From Phocaeicola sp. (GTDB taxonomy: Bacteria; Bacteroidota; Bacteroidia; Bacteroidales; Bacteroidaceae), in contig JARIAN010000053.1 of assembly GCA_029257865.1 (NCBI GenBank), forward strand, positions 30,458 to 94,457: a stretch of DNA of 64,000 nucleotides, read 5' to 3'. The notes under the pieces were generated by a model that saw only the letters and a list, made by a program, of their open reading frames with translations, made no database searches and was not told the origin of the DNA. The position numbers and the translations under genes were made by a program. Positions 20,019-29,476 of this stretch are shown here, piece after piece (position 1 is the first letter of the stretch; each line of letters begins with the position of its first letter).

Positions 20019-20041
20019 TCTTTCAATAAATCAGAAGCAAA

Positions 20042-21829
20042 ATGAAATTTATTCAAGCGATTTGCTTGTCTCTGGCTCTGGTAGCTGGAGTCCCAAGCAT
20101 AAAGGTGCAGGCTCAGAACGGCACCGGTTACTTTTTACATACCGTGACAAAAGGACAGAGTCTTTATTCGATAGCCAGCATGTATAATGTGACGGTGGAC
20201 GATATTGTACGTATGAATCCGAATAGTAGAGAACAAATCCGTGCAGGGCAGGCTTTGAAGATACCACAGCATAGCAGTAATAATCAGAAAGAGCAGTTTC
20301 ATACGATTCAGGCTGGAGAAACTCTTTATAAGTTGACTGTGAAATACAATGTCACGGCTCAGGAAATCTGTCAGGCAAATCCTGGTCTTAGCGCAAGTAA
20401 TTTCCGTATTGGACAAGTCATTGCTATTCCTACTTCAAGTGGTGATAAGCAAGAGGTAATGGCTCCTAAGAAAGAAGAAACTCCGGCACAGCAGGAGAAA
20501 TGGAGGGAGATGCATAAGGTGCAGCGCAAGGAAACGATTTTCAGTATCAGTCGTGAGTATGGACTGACAGAGGAGGAGTTGATTGCAGCCAATCCGGAAT
20601 TGAGGGTGAAGAAGCTTAAGAAGGGAACTTTTCTTTTCATTCCTTATCCACAGAAAGGGCAGTCGGTGGCAGCTTCTAAGTCTGTGGTTGATGTGCAGGC
20701 TCCAAGCAATGAAGAACTATTCCGTAAAAATGAAATTACTCATAAGAAATATGCCACGATACGTGCTGCTGTGATGTTGCCGTTCTCCAAATCTAGTTCT
20801 CGCAATGATGAGCAGTCTCGTATGGTAGAGTTTTATGAAGGCTTTCTGATGGCTGTGGATAGCTTGAAGCATCAAGGGATATCTTTGGATATTTATACTT
20901 ATGATACGAAAGGAACAGCTGCAGGACTTCAGTCTGTATTGTCACAGAACAATCTTAAGGGGATGGATATAATTTTTGGTCCGGTTAATCAAGAAGAGAT
21001 TCCTGTATTAGCAGAATTTGCCAAGAAGAATAAAGCTCGATTGGTAATTCCTTTCTCTCCGAAAGTGAATCAAGTGTTTAATAATCCTTATGTGTATCAG
21101 GTAAACACTCCTCAATCGTATCTTTATTCAGAAGTGTATGAACATTACATTCGTAAGTTTGGTAAAACTAATGTAGTGTTTGTTGATGATGGAAGCCAGG
21201 CTGCTGATAAACTCGATTTCATAAAAGGAATGAAAACTGAACTGAAAGACAAAGGGGTGCCTTTTAAGCAAATCCAGTTGGGGATGGAGTTGGATCCGAT
21301 GCGTGTGATTGCTGCGATGGATACACTTAAGGAGAATATTTTTATACCTATATCCGGAAAAAGCAGTACCTTGACTAAAGTCTTGCCGCATTTGACCCAA
21401 GTGCGTCGTGAGCATCCTAATTTTAATATGCATTTGTTTGGTTATCCGGAATGGCAGACTTATACTCAAGACTTCTTGGCAAGCTTTTATGAATTGGATA
21501 CTTATTTCTATTCGTCATTTTATACGAATAACCTGTTTCCAGCAGCAATAAGTTTTACTCAGTCTTACCGCCGGTGGTTTAGCAAGGATATGGCCAATAC
21601 ATTTCCTAAATATGGTATGCTGGGCTTTGATATAGGTTATTTCTTTTTGAAAGGTCTGGCTATGCATGGGAGTGATATCGAAGAGAATTTACATCGTGTT
21701 CAGGTGACACCTATTCAGACAGGGTTTAAATTTGAACGAGTAAATAATTGGGGTGGATTTATAAATCGTAAGGTGTTCTTTGTGCATTTTGCTAAGGATT
21801 TTGAACTTATAAAACTTGATTTTGAATAA
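20042..21829 (+). CDS. Secreted triple-LysM protein with type I periplasmic-binding-like domain
   Basis: The 595-residue protein has a signal peptide (about 1-25, ending VQAQ). Three LysM repeats follow at roughly 31-75, 87-132 and 158-203, each starting with a (F/Y)HTV/MHKV strand and containing the motif G(Q/E)(S/T)LYxxxxxYNVT. From about 230 to 590 there is a fold resembling receptor-type ABC binding proteins (AAVMLPFSK, VDSLKHQGISLDIYTYDTKG, DIIFGPVNQEEIPVLAEFA). It probably binds peptidoglycan and a small ligand in the periplasm (inference). Its stop overlaps the start of the following PorT-like gene by one base. Confidence 0.87.
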   Translation: MKFIQAICLSLALVAGVPSIKVQAQNGTGYFLHTVTKGQSLYSIASMYNVTVDDIVRMNPNSREQIRAGQALKIPQHSSNNQKEQFHTIQAGETLYKLTVKYNVTAQEICQANPGLSASNFRIGQVIAIPTSSGDKQEVMAPKKEETPAQQEKWREMHKVQRKETIFSISREYGLTEEELIAANPELRVKKLKKGTFLFIPYPQKGQSVAASKSVVDVQAPSNEELFRKNEITHKKYATIRAAVMLPFSKSSSRNDEQSRMVEFYEGFLMAVDSLKHQGISLDIYTYDTKGTAAGLQSVLSQNNLKGMDIIFGPVNQEEIPVLAEFAKKNKARLVIPFSPKVNQVFNNPYVYQVNTPQSYLYSEVYEHYIRKFGKTNVVFVDDGSQAADKLDFIKGMKTELKDKGVPFKQIQLGMELDPMRVIAAMDTLKENIFIPISGKSSTLTKVLPHLTQVRREHPNFNMHLFGYPEWQTYTQDFLASFYELDTYFYSSFYTNNLFPAAISFTQSYRRWFSKDMANTFPKYGMLGFDIGYFFLKGLAMHGSDIEENLHRVQVTPIQTGFKFERVNNWGGFINRKVFFVHFAKDFELIKLDFE

Positions 21830-22533
21830 TGAAACAGAAGTTATATATAGTTTTTTTGCTGATTGCAGTATGGGGCTTAAATGTGTTTCCGTTGCGTGCA
21901 CAGCTTCAAGACCAGCGGCATAACTTTGCTGTCGGGGTTAATGGAGGTGTAAATATTAGTTCTGTAAGTTTTGATCCGAAAATTAAGCAGAGCAATGCGA
22001 TTTTTCCTGAAATTGGTGTAACTGCTCGCTTTGTATCTGAAAAATATTTCAAGATGATTTGTGGTATTCAGGCGGAACTGAATTTCTCTCAAAGAGGTTG
22101 GAAAGAAAAAATAGAAGATGAGAGTGGTGATAATTATCAGCGTGCGATGAGTTATTTGGAATTGCCTCTTTTGGCTCATTTAGCCTTTGGTAAAGACAAA
22201 GGAAACGGGGTGCGTTTTGTTTTGAATCTTGGTCCGCAAGTGAGTTTCTTAATAGCGGAGAAAGAAAAGATGAGTGCGTCTTGGCATCCTGAGCAACGAC
22301 CTAATGGGGTGAATGTGCAGTATGGTAAGATGGCTGATAGAAAGTTTGATTATGGTATTGTTGGCGGTGGAGGATTGGAAGTGCGTACTGGCATTGGACA
22401 TTTCATCGTAGAGGCAAGATATTATTTTGGATTGAGCGACTTTTACAATAGTACGAAGAAAGATTATTTTTCTCGTTCTGCTCATTCTTGTATCGGAGCG
22501 AAACTGACTTATTTGTTTGATTTAAAAAAATAA
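21829..22533 (+). CDS. PorT-family outer-membrane beta-barrel protein
   Basis: This is a 234-residue protein with a signal peptide (ending LRAQLQDQ) and alternating strands typical of the small PorT/OMP_b-brl_2 barrel group: [50 protein letters not shown], ending in [12 protein letters not shown]. PorT itself belongs to the type IX secretion system, but many paralogues in Bacteroides have no known job. Tight coupling to the LysM protein suggests the two act together at the envelope (inference). Confidence 0.82.
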   Translation: MKQKLYIVFLLIAVWGLNVFPLRAQLQDQRHNFAVGVNGGVNISSVSFDPKIKQSNAIFPEIGVTARFVSEKYFKMICGIQAELNFSQRGWKEKIEDESGDNYQRAMSYLELPLLAHLAFGKDKGNGVRFVLNLGPQVSFLIAEKEKMSASWHPEQRPNGVNVQYGKMADRKFDYGIVGGGGLEVRTGIGHFIVEARYYFGLSDFYNSTKKDYFSRSAHSCIGAKLTYLFDLKK

Positions 22534-22543
22534 CCTATACATT

Positions 22544-23296
22544 ATGAAACTGATATCTTGGAATGTAAACGGGTTGAGAGCCTGTTGCGAAAAAGGTTTT
22601 CGTGAGGCCTTTGCACAGTTGGACGCTGATTTCTTCTGTTTGCAAGAAACGAAGATGCAGGAAGGACAATTAGATTTGGCTTTTGAAGGATACCGGTCTT
22701 ATTGGAATTATGCAGAGAAGAAAGGATATTCTGGTACTGCAATATTTTCTCGTCATGAACCTCTTTCGGTAGCTTATGGTATTGGTGTGGATATACATGA
22801 TCACGAAGGAAGAGTAATAACTTTGGAAATGGAAGATTTCTATTTGGTGACAGTATATACACCTAATTCTCAGGACGGGTTGAAACGCTTGGACTATCGT
22901 ATGTCATGGGAGGATGATTTTCGTGCTTATTTGAAATGTTTGGATGAAAAGAAACCTGTTGTAGTATGCGGGGATTTAAATGTAGCTCATAAAGAAATTG
23001 ACTTGAAGAATCCTAAGTCGAACCGTAAGAATGCTGGTTTTACAGATGAAGAGCGCGATAAGTTTCAAATCCTGCTTAATGCGGGATTTATAGATACTTT
23101 CCGCCATTTTTATCCAGCTCAGGAGAATATTTACTCGTGGTGGTCGTATCGCTTTAAGGCTCGTGAAAAGAATGCAGGCTGGCGTATTGATTATTTTTTG
23201 GCTTCTTCACGTCTAGAAAACCGTTTAGAGGGTGCGAAGATTCATACTGACATATTCGGTTCCGATCATTGTCCGGTGGAAGTGACACTGAAATGA
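22544..23296 (+). CDS. xth: Exodeoxyribonuclease III (AP endonuclease family)
   Basis: This is a 250-residue base-excision-repair enzyme that cuts DNA at abasic sites and degrades 3' ends. The catalytic motifs of the ExoIII/APE1 family are all visible: [16 protein letters not shown] with the metal-binding Glu, [28 protein letters not shown] and the final [11 protein letters not shown] with the catalytic Asp-His. It begins 10 bases after the PorT-like gene and is followed by a strong bidirectional terminator. Confidence 0.95.
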   Translation: MKLISWNVNGLRACCEKGFREAFAQLDADFFCLQETKMQEGQLDLAFEGYRSYWNYAEKKGYSGTAIFSRHEPLSVAYGIGVDIHDHEGRVITLEMEDFYLVTVYTPNSQDGLKRLDYRMSWEDDFRAYLKCLDEKKPVVVCGDLNVAHKEIDLKNPKSNRKNAGFTDEERDKFQILLNAGFIDTFRHFYPAQENIYSWWSYRFKAREKNAGWRIDYFLASSRLENRLEGAKIHTDIFGSDHCPVEVTLK

Positions 23297-23339
23297 AAAA
23301 ACGTAAATTGGATAACGGTTCTGTCGAGTAGTATAATTT

Positions 23340-23391
23340 AAAAATCCCTTATGGATGCAAGGTAACTGAAATGCATTCATAAGGGATTTTT
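23340..23391. terminator. Bidirectional terminator between convergent xth and fbp
   Basis: AAAAATCCCTTATG (23340-23353) pairs with CATAAGGGATTTTT (23378-23391), with further pairing inside. The A run before and T run after allow use in both directions. Confidence 0.88.
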
Positions 23392-23409
23392 CTAGTTGAA
23401 ATGATGGTA

Positions 23410-25407
23410 TTAAATCGCTTTCTCTTTAATGATTCCTGTACGGTAGGCAACGAGTAATTTTTTCAAATCCTCTATTTGGATGCTTAACTCTGCGCCCTTA
23501 TCTGTATCTTTTACCATCATCCGTTGGGTACTCATTTCTACTATTTGGGTGGTCGATTTAATGTCAAGTCCTTCCTCTATTGCCTGTTGGGTAGAAGTGA
23601 ACGGCTCATGCTGTACCAACTGGAAACCTCTAGAGTGATAAACCAATGTATATCCGGCAATACCAGTTTCAGGTTGATAGGCTTTAGAGAATCCTCCGTC
23701 AATGACCATTAGTTTGCCATTGGCTTTGATAGGCTTCTCTCCCTGTACTGCCTTTACAGGTACGTGTCCGTTGATGATATGACGGTGGCTTCCTTTCACC
23801 CCAAAATCATCAAGAATCATATCGCAAACATCTTCGCGGTCTCTGAGCATATAATAGTGCCCCTTTATTTCTTTATGGGTTTCTTTTTCATTTAGGAAAT
23901 ATCGTTCAAACGTAGCCATTTTACTTTTATCGAATGCTGGAGAATCTTTTCCGCACCATAAATACCAAATATAGTCTATGGCAAAGTCTTTTTCCTTGCT
24001 GTCGGGTTCTGCAAAATAAGCAGTACGGATTAGTTCTCCTACCCGGTTAAGCAATTTTTTTCCTTTATACTTTCGTCCCATAATTTCTACATTTTTCAGG
24101 CTGCCATCTTCATTGAGAGGCATAGAAGCATGGAAAAGAAGATTAGAGTTGCATACATTATACATGCACCCATATCTAAACAAGCATTTCATATGTTTGT
24201 GGAGTTTCTCGCTCCGTGAAAATGAGTGGTGTAGTTTGGCTACTATTTCTTCTTCCTCTTCTGTCAGGCGATAAGGGTCTTGAGGGTCGACTGTTGGGAA
24301 GTTGTTATCTCTAAGAGTATATTCCTTCCCGTCAATTTGGATTGTTCCCTTTTCAAAATTAATGTGATGAAGGAGTAACCTGTCTTCCATTTGAAATTCT
24401 GGTCTCTTTCGGATGGTTTGAGCTTCCAGTTTAAATTGGATAATGCTGATGGCCTTATGCATTTGGGCAATCAAGCGGATGGTCTTGTCGTTATAGTGAT
24501 TGTTTGATGAATCAATCTTTGGGTTGAAATAAGTGCATGGGTCTTCTGAATAGACTTCCATGGCAAAAGTAGCCAAAGGCAACAGATTGATTCCATAGCC
24601 ATCTTCCAAGGCAGAAAGATTTCCATAGCGCATAGCCATACGAAGAACGTTGGCGATGCAGCATTTGTTTCCTGATGCTGCTCCCATCCAAAGAATATCG
24701 TGATTCCCCCATTGGATATCAAAATTATGGTAGCGTCTTAAAATATCCATAATGATATGAGGACCTGGTCCACGATCGAATACATCACCTAAGATGTGTA
24801 GCGAATCAATAGTTAGGCGTTGGATGAGATTGCACATTGCAATAATAAAATCATCAGCACGATGTGTTTCGATGATTGTACTGATAATTACATTGATATA
24901 TGCCTGCTTGTTGGGATCGATGCTACTTTCGTGCAGCAATTCTTGAATGATGTATGAAAACTCTTTCGGCAAGGCTTTTCTTACTTTTGAACGTGTGTAT
25001 TTAGAAGATACGTTTTGGCAGACTTTAACCAACTGGTTTAAGGTAATGACATACCAGTCTATCAAATCGGTTTCTTTTTCTTTTACCAGGATTAGTTTTT
25101 CTTCCGGATAATAAATCAGAGTACATAATTCTTTCTTTTCTGCTTCTCGCAAGGTGTTCCCGAAGATTTCGTTGACCTTTCTCTTAATAGCTCCTGAGGC
25201 ATTGCGGAGTACATGTTGAAAAGCTTCATATTCTCCATGTAAGTCAGCAAGAAAGTGTTCTGTCCCTTTAGGAAGATTCATTATGGCTTCCAGGTTGATG
25301 ATTTCGGTGCTGGCAGCCGCAATCGTAGGAAAGTTGTGTGAGAGCAATTCCAAATAGCGGATGTCTTTTTGTATCATCTCTGGGGTGATTTGTTTATAGA
25401 TTTTCAT
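23410..25407 (-). CDS. fbp: Fructose-1,6-bisphosphatase class III
   Basis: This gluconeogenic enzyme removes the 1-phosphate from fructose 1,6-bisphosphate. The 665-residue length and the calcineurin-like metallophosphatase motifs identify class III, the type found in Firmicutes and Bacteroides: FLADLHGEYEAF, LGDVFDRGPGPH, WGNHDILWMGA and HIINGHVPVK. It lies 20 bases after the transporter gene on the same strand, so the two may be cotranscribed. It is convergent with xth across a shared terminator. Confidence 0.95.
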   Translation of the reverse strand: MKIYKQITPEMIQKDIRYLELLSHNFPTIAAASTEIINLEAIMNLPKGTEHFLADLHGEYEAFQHVLRNASGAIKRKVNEIFGNTLREAEKKELCTLIYYPEEKLILVKEKETDLIDWYVITLNQLVKVCQNVSSKYTRSKVRKALPKEFSYIIQELLHESSIDPNKQAYINVIISTIIETHRADDFIIAMCNLIQRLTIDSLHILGDVFDRGPGPHIIMDILRRYHNFDIQWGNHDILWMGAASGNKCCIANVLRMAMRYGNLSALEDGYGINLLPLATFAMEVYSEDPCTYFNPKIDSSNNHYNDKTIRLIAQMHKAISIIQFKLEAQTIRKRPEFQMEDRLLLHHINFEKGTIQIDGKEYTLRDNNFPTVDPQDPYRLTEEEEEIVAKLHHSFSRSEKLHKHMKCLFRYGCMYNVCNSNLLFHASMPLNEDGSLKNVEIMGRKYKGKKLLNRVGELIRTAYFAEPDSKEKDFAIDYIWYLWCGKDSPAFDKSKMATFERYFLNEKETHKEIKGHYYMLRDREDVCDMILDDFGVKGSHRHIINGHVPVKAVQGEKPIKANGKLMVIDGGFSKAYQPETGIAGYTLVYHSRGFQLVQHEPFTSTQQAIEEGLDIKSTTQIVEMSTQRMMVKDTDKGAELSIQIEDLKKLLVAYRTGIIKEKAI

Positions 25408-25427
25408 TATGAGATTAAAAGTTAAGT

Positions 25428-27089
25428 TTATACAAATATCATTAGTACAAGTTGGGCAATAATTACGCGGAGGAACATTCCCAATGGATAGACTGTAGCA
25501 TAGCTTACTGCAGGGTTATCATTGGGGATGATATCATTGGCGTAGTTTAGTGCCATAGGGTTGGCCATGCTACCACAAAGCATACCACAAGTGTTGCCAA
25601 AGTCAAGATGGAATATTCTAAGAGCTACTAATGCCATGATAACAACAGGTATGAAAGTAATGAGAAAACCTAGTCCTACCCACAGAAGGCCTTCTGGGCG
25701 CATGACTGTTTCAAAGAAATGAGCACCTGAGTCCAATCCCAGACAAGCCAAATATAGTGAAAGTCCCATACCGCGTAGCATCAAACTGGCACTACGGGTA
25801 GTGTATGTGAGCAAATGGAAACGTGGCCCATAAGAGCCTATTAAGATACCTACAATAATTGGACCTCCGGCTAGTCCTAGTTTGACGGGAGAACTGATAC
25901 CTGGAATTGCAATTGGAATAGAACCGACGATTAGACCTAAGACAATACCGATAAAGATAGAAGCTAAGTTAGGGTCTTTCAAACTTTTTACTGTATTCCC
26001 TAATACTTTTTCTACATTTTGAATAGCTGCAGCTTCTCCTACTACTGTAAGTCGGTCACCTAACTGAAGGATAAGTCCTGATGTGGCAAGAAGTTGTACT
26101 CCACTTCGCATAACCCGGCTGATATTGATGCCATAGTTATTTCTTAATCGGAGTGACCCTAGTTTTTTGCCATTTATTTCAGAACGTGAAATGATGATAT
26201 GTTTCGAAATGAGTTGGCTGTCAATTGCGTTCCAGTCAATGTCTTTTTTGTTCCAGTCACATTTCTCTTGTTCTCCGAAGAGGACTGTCAATGCAGAAAC
26301 ATCTTTTTCTGTAGTAATGACCAATAGGCGGTCGTTTTCTTTGATTACTTTATCAGAAGTAGGGATACTTACCGAACCGTTTCTCCACATTCGGGAGATG
26401 ACAAATTTAGGATAGCTCAGTTTGGCAATATCTTGGATACTCATATTGAAAATGGCAGGATTATGTACCTGGAAAGTAGCAATATAAGTATGATTGGGGT
26501 CTTCGTGCTCATGTTCTGTCATATCACTTTGCCGGACAAACAGTTTTTTTACAAAGATAATGGCAAGAATGACACCTACAACTCCTAAAGGATAGGTTAC
26601 GGCACAACTCAATGCGGCTCCGCTGGTAGGTTCCCCTAATTGTTTTAAAGTTTGTTGTGCTGCACCAAGTGCAGGGGTATTGGTAGTTGCTCCACATAAG
26701 ATACCTACCATGTCTGGCAATGATACATTAGTGCAGAAAGTCAATCCTACAGCCATGATAGTACCCAACAAGATTACGCCTACTCCAAGAAGATTCAGTT
26801 GGTATCCTCCTCGTTGGAAAGAGGAGATGAACCCTGGTCCCACTTGTAATCCAAGTGAATAGACAAAGAGAACTAAACCGAAACTTTCGGCATAAGTAAG
26901 CATTTGAGGGTCAATGGAAAGTCCCCAATGACCAGCAAAGATACCCATAAAGAATACAAATGTAATACCTAGTGAAATACCGCACACGCGTATTTTTCCA
27001 AGTCCAAGCCCGCTAGCTATAATTATTGATATAATGATGACAGCTTGTAAAGCGGAATGTTCCAAAAATAAATCGAATAACCATTTCAT
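25428..27089 (-). CDS. AspT/YidE-family membrane transporter with two RCK_C domains
   Basis: The 553-residue protein has an N-terminal block of about five membrane segments (ALQAVIIISIIIASGLGLG onward) with the family sequence GILCGATTNTPALGAAQ. A cytoplasmic middle with two TrkA-C/RCK_C domains (around 210-285 and 290-375) comes next. A second membrane block with the mirrored motif GMLCGSMANPMALNYA completes the protein. This two-fold layout is that of the aspartate:alanine antiporter family (AAEx/YidE). The substrate is unknown; amino or carboxylic acids are likely. fbp follows directly. Confidence 0.88.
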   Translation of the reverse strand: MKWLFDLFLEHSALQAVIIISIIIASGLGLGKIRVCGISLGITFVFFMGIFAGHWGLSIDPQMLTYAESFGLVLFVYSLGLQVGPGFISSFQRGGYQLNLLGVGVILLGTIMAVGLTFCTNVSLPDMVGILCGATTNTPALGAAQQTLKQLGEPTSGAALSCAVTYPLGVVGVILAIIFVKKLFVRQSDMTEHEHEDPNHTYIATFQVHNPAIFNMSIQDIAKLSYPKFVISRMWRNGSVSIPTSDKVIKENDRLLVITTEKDVSALTVLFGEQEKCDWNKKDIDWNAIDSQLISKHIIISRSEINGKKLGSLRLRNNYGINISRVMRSGVQLLATSGLILQLGDRLTVVGEAAAIQNVEKVLGNTVKSLKDPNLASIFIGIVLGLIVGSIPIAIPGISSPVKLGLAGGPIIVGILIGSYGPRFHLLTYTTRSASLMLRGMGLSLYLACLGLDSGAHFFETVMRPEGLLWVGLGFLITFIPVVIMALVALRIFHLDFGNTCGMLCGSMANPMALNYANDIIPNDNPAVSYATVYPLGMFLRVIIAQLVLMIFV

Positions 27090-27189
27090 ACTGCAAAGAT
27101 ATAAACCTTTTATTGATAACGATAGCTGTTTGTATGATTTTTTGGGATTGCAAGCTTTTCTTTTTCTATGGATAAATTCAGCCGAAGGT

Positions 27190-27234
27190 AAAAAGGAACC
27201 GTCCTTGCTCTAGTTTGATAGGAGCAAGGACGGT
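27190..27234 (-). terminator. Terminator of glnN
   Basis: A perfect 13-bp stem (ACCGTCCTTGCTC at 27198-27210 with GAGCAAGGACGGT at 27222-27234) is followed on the minus strand by a T-rich stretch reaching 27190. Confidence 0.88.
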
Positions 27235-27262
27235 CTTTATGATATTGGCTTTGATGTTTACA

Positions 27263-29452
27263 TTATCTGATAAAGAGTAATTCTCTGTATTTAGGCAATG
27301 TCCACATTTGGTCATCTACAATCAGCTCAAGTTTGTCGATGTGATAACGTATTTCTTCCAACATAGGTGCGATGTTGTCGTGATAAGCAATTGCTTTTGC
27401 ACGTTCTTCTGTAATGCGGTTTGCTACTTTTCTAGCCTCTACCATTTCATCAATTTTTTCTTTGATGAAGGCTGTATGTTCTGAAATCTCTTTGATAAGA
27501 GCCAGATTCTCAGCAGAAAGGCTTGTTGCTTCTTCAGAAGAGAACAAAGACTTGATTTTGTAGGCATTATCTATCAGTTTAGTTTGATATTCAATGGCTA
27601 CCGGTACGATGTGGTTCATTACCAAGTCACCCAGTACACGTGCTTCAATTTGGATTTTCTTGGTGTACATTTCCCATTTTACTTCATTGCGTGCTGCAAG
27701 TTCTTTGCGATTCATGATGCCGGTAGATTCAAACATTTTGATAGTTTCCGGTTTCAGATAGTTGTCAAAGATAAGAGGGCAGCTTGTTTCGCAATCCAAG
27801 CCACGTTTTTTAGCTTCTTCTTTCCATTCTTCACTATATCCGTTGCCGTCGAAACGAATGTTCTTACATTCTTTAATATATCTGCGGATAATTTGAATGA
27901 TAGCAGAAATCTTAGGTTCTCCAACTTCTATAAGTCGGTCTACTTCCGATTTGAAGATGGTAAGTTGTTCAGCCATTGCTGCATTCAGGGCAATCATGGC
28001 ACTGGCACAGTTGGCTTCCGAACCTGGAGCGCGGAACTCAAAGCGGTTGCCAGTAAAAGCAAATGGAGAAGTGCGGTTACGGTCGGTATTGTCAATCAGT
28101 AGTTCTGGAATTTGAGGAATATCCAGGCGCATACCTTGCTTGTCTCCCAGGGAAACCAAGTCGTTGCTAGAACTTTCTTCCATGTGGTCAAGCACTTTAC
28201 TTAGCTGAGTGCCCAAGAAAGAAGAGATGATTGCAGGAGGTGCTTCATGAGCTCCTAAGCGATGGGCATTGGTGGCGCTCATGATGGAAGCTTTCAGCAA
28301 ACCGTTGTGGTGATATACAGCCATCAAAGTGTTGACAACAAAAGTGATGAAGCGCAAGTTTTCTTCTGAAGACTTGCCTGGAGCCATCAGCAACACGCCG
28401 TTGTCGGTGCCAAGTGACCAGTTGTTGTGTTTACCGGAACCGTTTACTCCTTTGAATGGTTTTTCGTGTAGCAATACTCGGAATCCATGGTTGCGTGCGA
28501 TTTTTCTCATAAGTGACATAATCAGCATGTTATGGTCAACAGCCAAATTACATTCTTCATAAATTGGAGCCAATTCAAACTGGTTTGGCGCTACTTCATT
28601 ATGTCTAGTCTTTACAGGAATACCAAGTTCTAAAGCCTGTATTTCCAAATCTTTCATAAAGGCAGCTACACGGCTGGGAATTGCACCGAAATAGTGGTCT
28701 TCCAGCTGTTGGTTTTTAGAAGCTTCATGTCCCATCAAAGTACGTCCGGTGAGTAGTAAGTCTGGGCGTGCTGCATAGAGTCCTTCATCTACTAGGAAGT
28801 ATTCTTGCTCCCATCCTAGATAGTTGATAACTTTCTTTACAGAAGGGTCAAAATAGTGAGTTACATCCAGTGCTGCTTTTGTGACAGAGCGTATAGATTT
28901 TAGCAGCGGAGCTTTGTAATCAAGAGATTCTCCGGTATAAGCAATAAATACGGTAGGGATACACAACGTATCATCTACTACAAACACAGGAGATGAAGGG
29001 TCCCATGCGCTATATCCACGTGCTTCAAAAGTATTTCTCACACCTCCGTTAGGGAAAGAAGAACCATCAGCTTCTTGCTGTACCAAAAGCTTTCCTGAAA
29101 ACTCTTCCACCATACCGCCTTTTCCATCATGTTCCACAAAGGCGTCATGTTTCTCGGCAGTACCTTCCGTCAGAGGTTGAAACCAGTGGGTATAGTGGGT
29201 TACTCCCAGTTCTACTGCCCATTTTTTCATTCCGGCAGCTACTTCATCGGCAATGCTTCTGTCAAGTGGTGCACCATTGTCGATTACATCTACCAGTTTG
29301 GCATACACTTTGCTTGAAAGGTATTTGAACATCTTTTCGCGATTGAACACATATTTTGCAAAGTATTCACTCGGACGTTCGGTTGGTGCCGGGACGTCAA
29401 TCGGTTTCTTATGAAACGCTTTTTCTACTACTCTGAATCTTAATTTTGACAT
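27263..29452 (-). CDS. glnN: Glutamine synthetase type III
   Basis: GSIII makes glutamine from glutamate and ammonia with ATP. The 729-residue length is typical of GSIII, far longer than GSI. Motifs visible are GYSAWDPSSPVF, NQFELAPIYEECNLAVDHN, EKPFKGVNGSGKHNNWSLGT for ATP/metal binding, and NRTSPFAFTGNRFEFRAPGS near the C-terminal part of the catalytic domain. It starts 24 bases after the DapL-like gene and is probably read from the promoter upstream of that gene. A strong terminator follows. Confidence 0.96.
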   Translation of the reverse strand: MSKLRFRVVEKAFHKKPIDVPAPTERPSEYFAKYVFNREKMFKYLSSKVYAKLVDVIDNGAPLDRSIADEVAAGMKKWAVELGVTHYTHWFQPLTEGTAEKHDAFVEHDGKGGMVEEFSGKLLVQQEADGSSFPNGGVRNTFEARGYSAWDPSSPVFVVDDTLCIPTVFIAYTGESLDYKAPLLKSIRSVTKAALDVTHYFDPSVKKVINYLGWEQEYFLVDEGLYAARPDLLLTGRTLMGHEASKNQQLEDHYFGAIPSRVAAFMKDLEIQALELGIPVKTRHNEVAPNQFELAPIYEECNLAVDHNMLIMSLMRKIARNHGFRVLLHEKPFKGVNGSGKHNNWSLGTDNGVLLMAPGKSSEENLRFITFVVNTLMAVYHHNGLLKASIMSATNAHRLGAHEAPPAIISSFLGTQLSKVLDHMEESSSNDLVSLGDKQGMRLDIPQIPELLIDNTDRNRTSPFAFTGNRFEFRAPGSEANCASAMIALNAAMAEQLTIFKSEVDRLIEVGEPKISAIIQIIRRYIKECKNIRFDGNGYSEEWKEEAKKRGLDCETSCPLIFDNYLKPETIKMFESTGIMNRKELAARNEVKWEMYTKKIQIEARVLGDLVMNHIVPVAIEYQTKLIDNAYKIKSLFSSEEATSLSAENLALIKEISEHTAFIKEKIDEMVEARKVANRITEERAKAIAYHDNIAPMLEEIRYHIDKLELIVDDQMWTLPKYRELLFIR

Positions 29453-29476
29453 AATATCTAAGTTATTTCGTTTTCT

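Noticed and set aside
27094-27101. TATCTTTG on the minus strand just before the AspT-type transporter gene
   Set aside because: It would place the transcription start on the ATG itself, and there is no -33 element, so I do not call it a promoter without start-site data.
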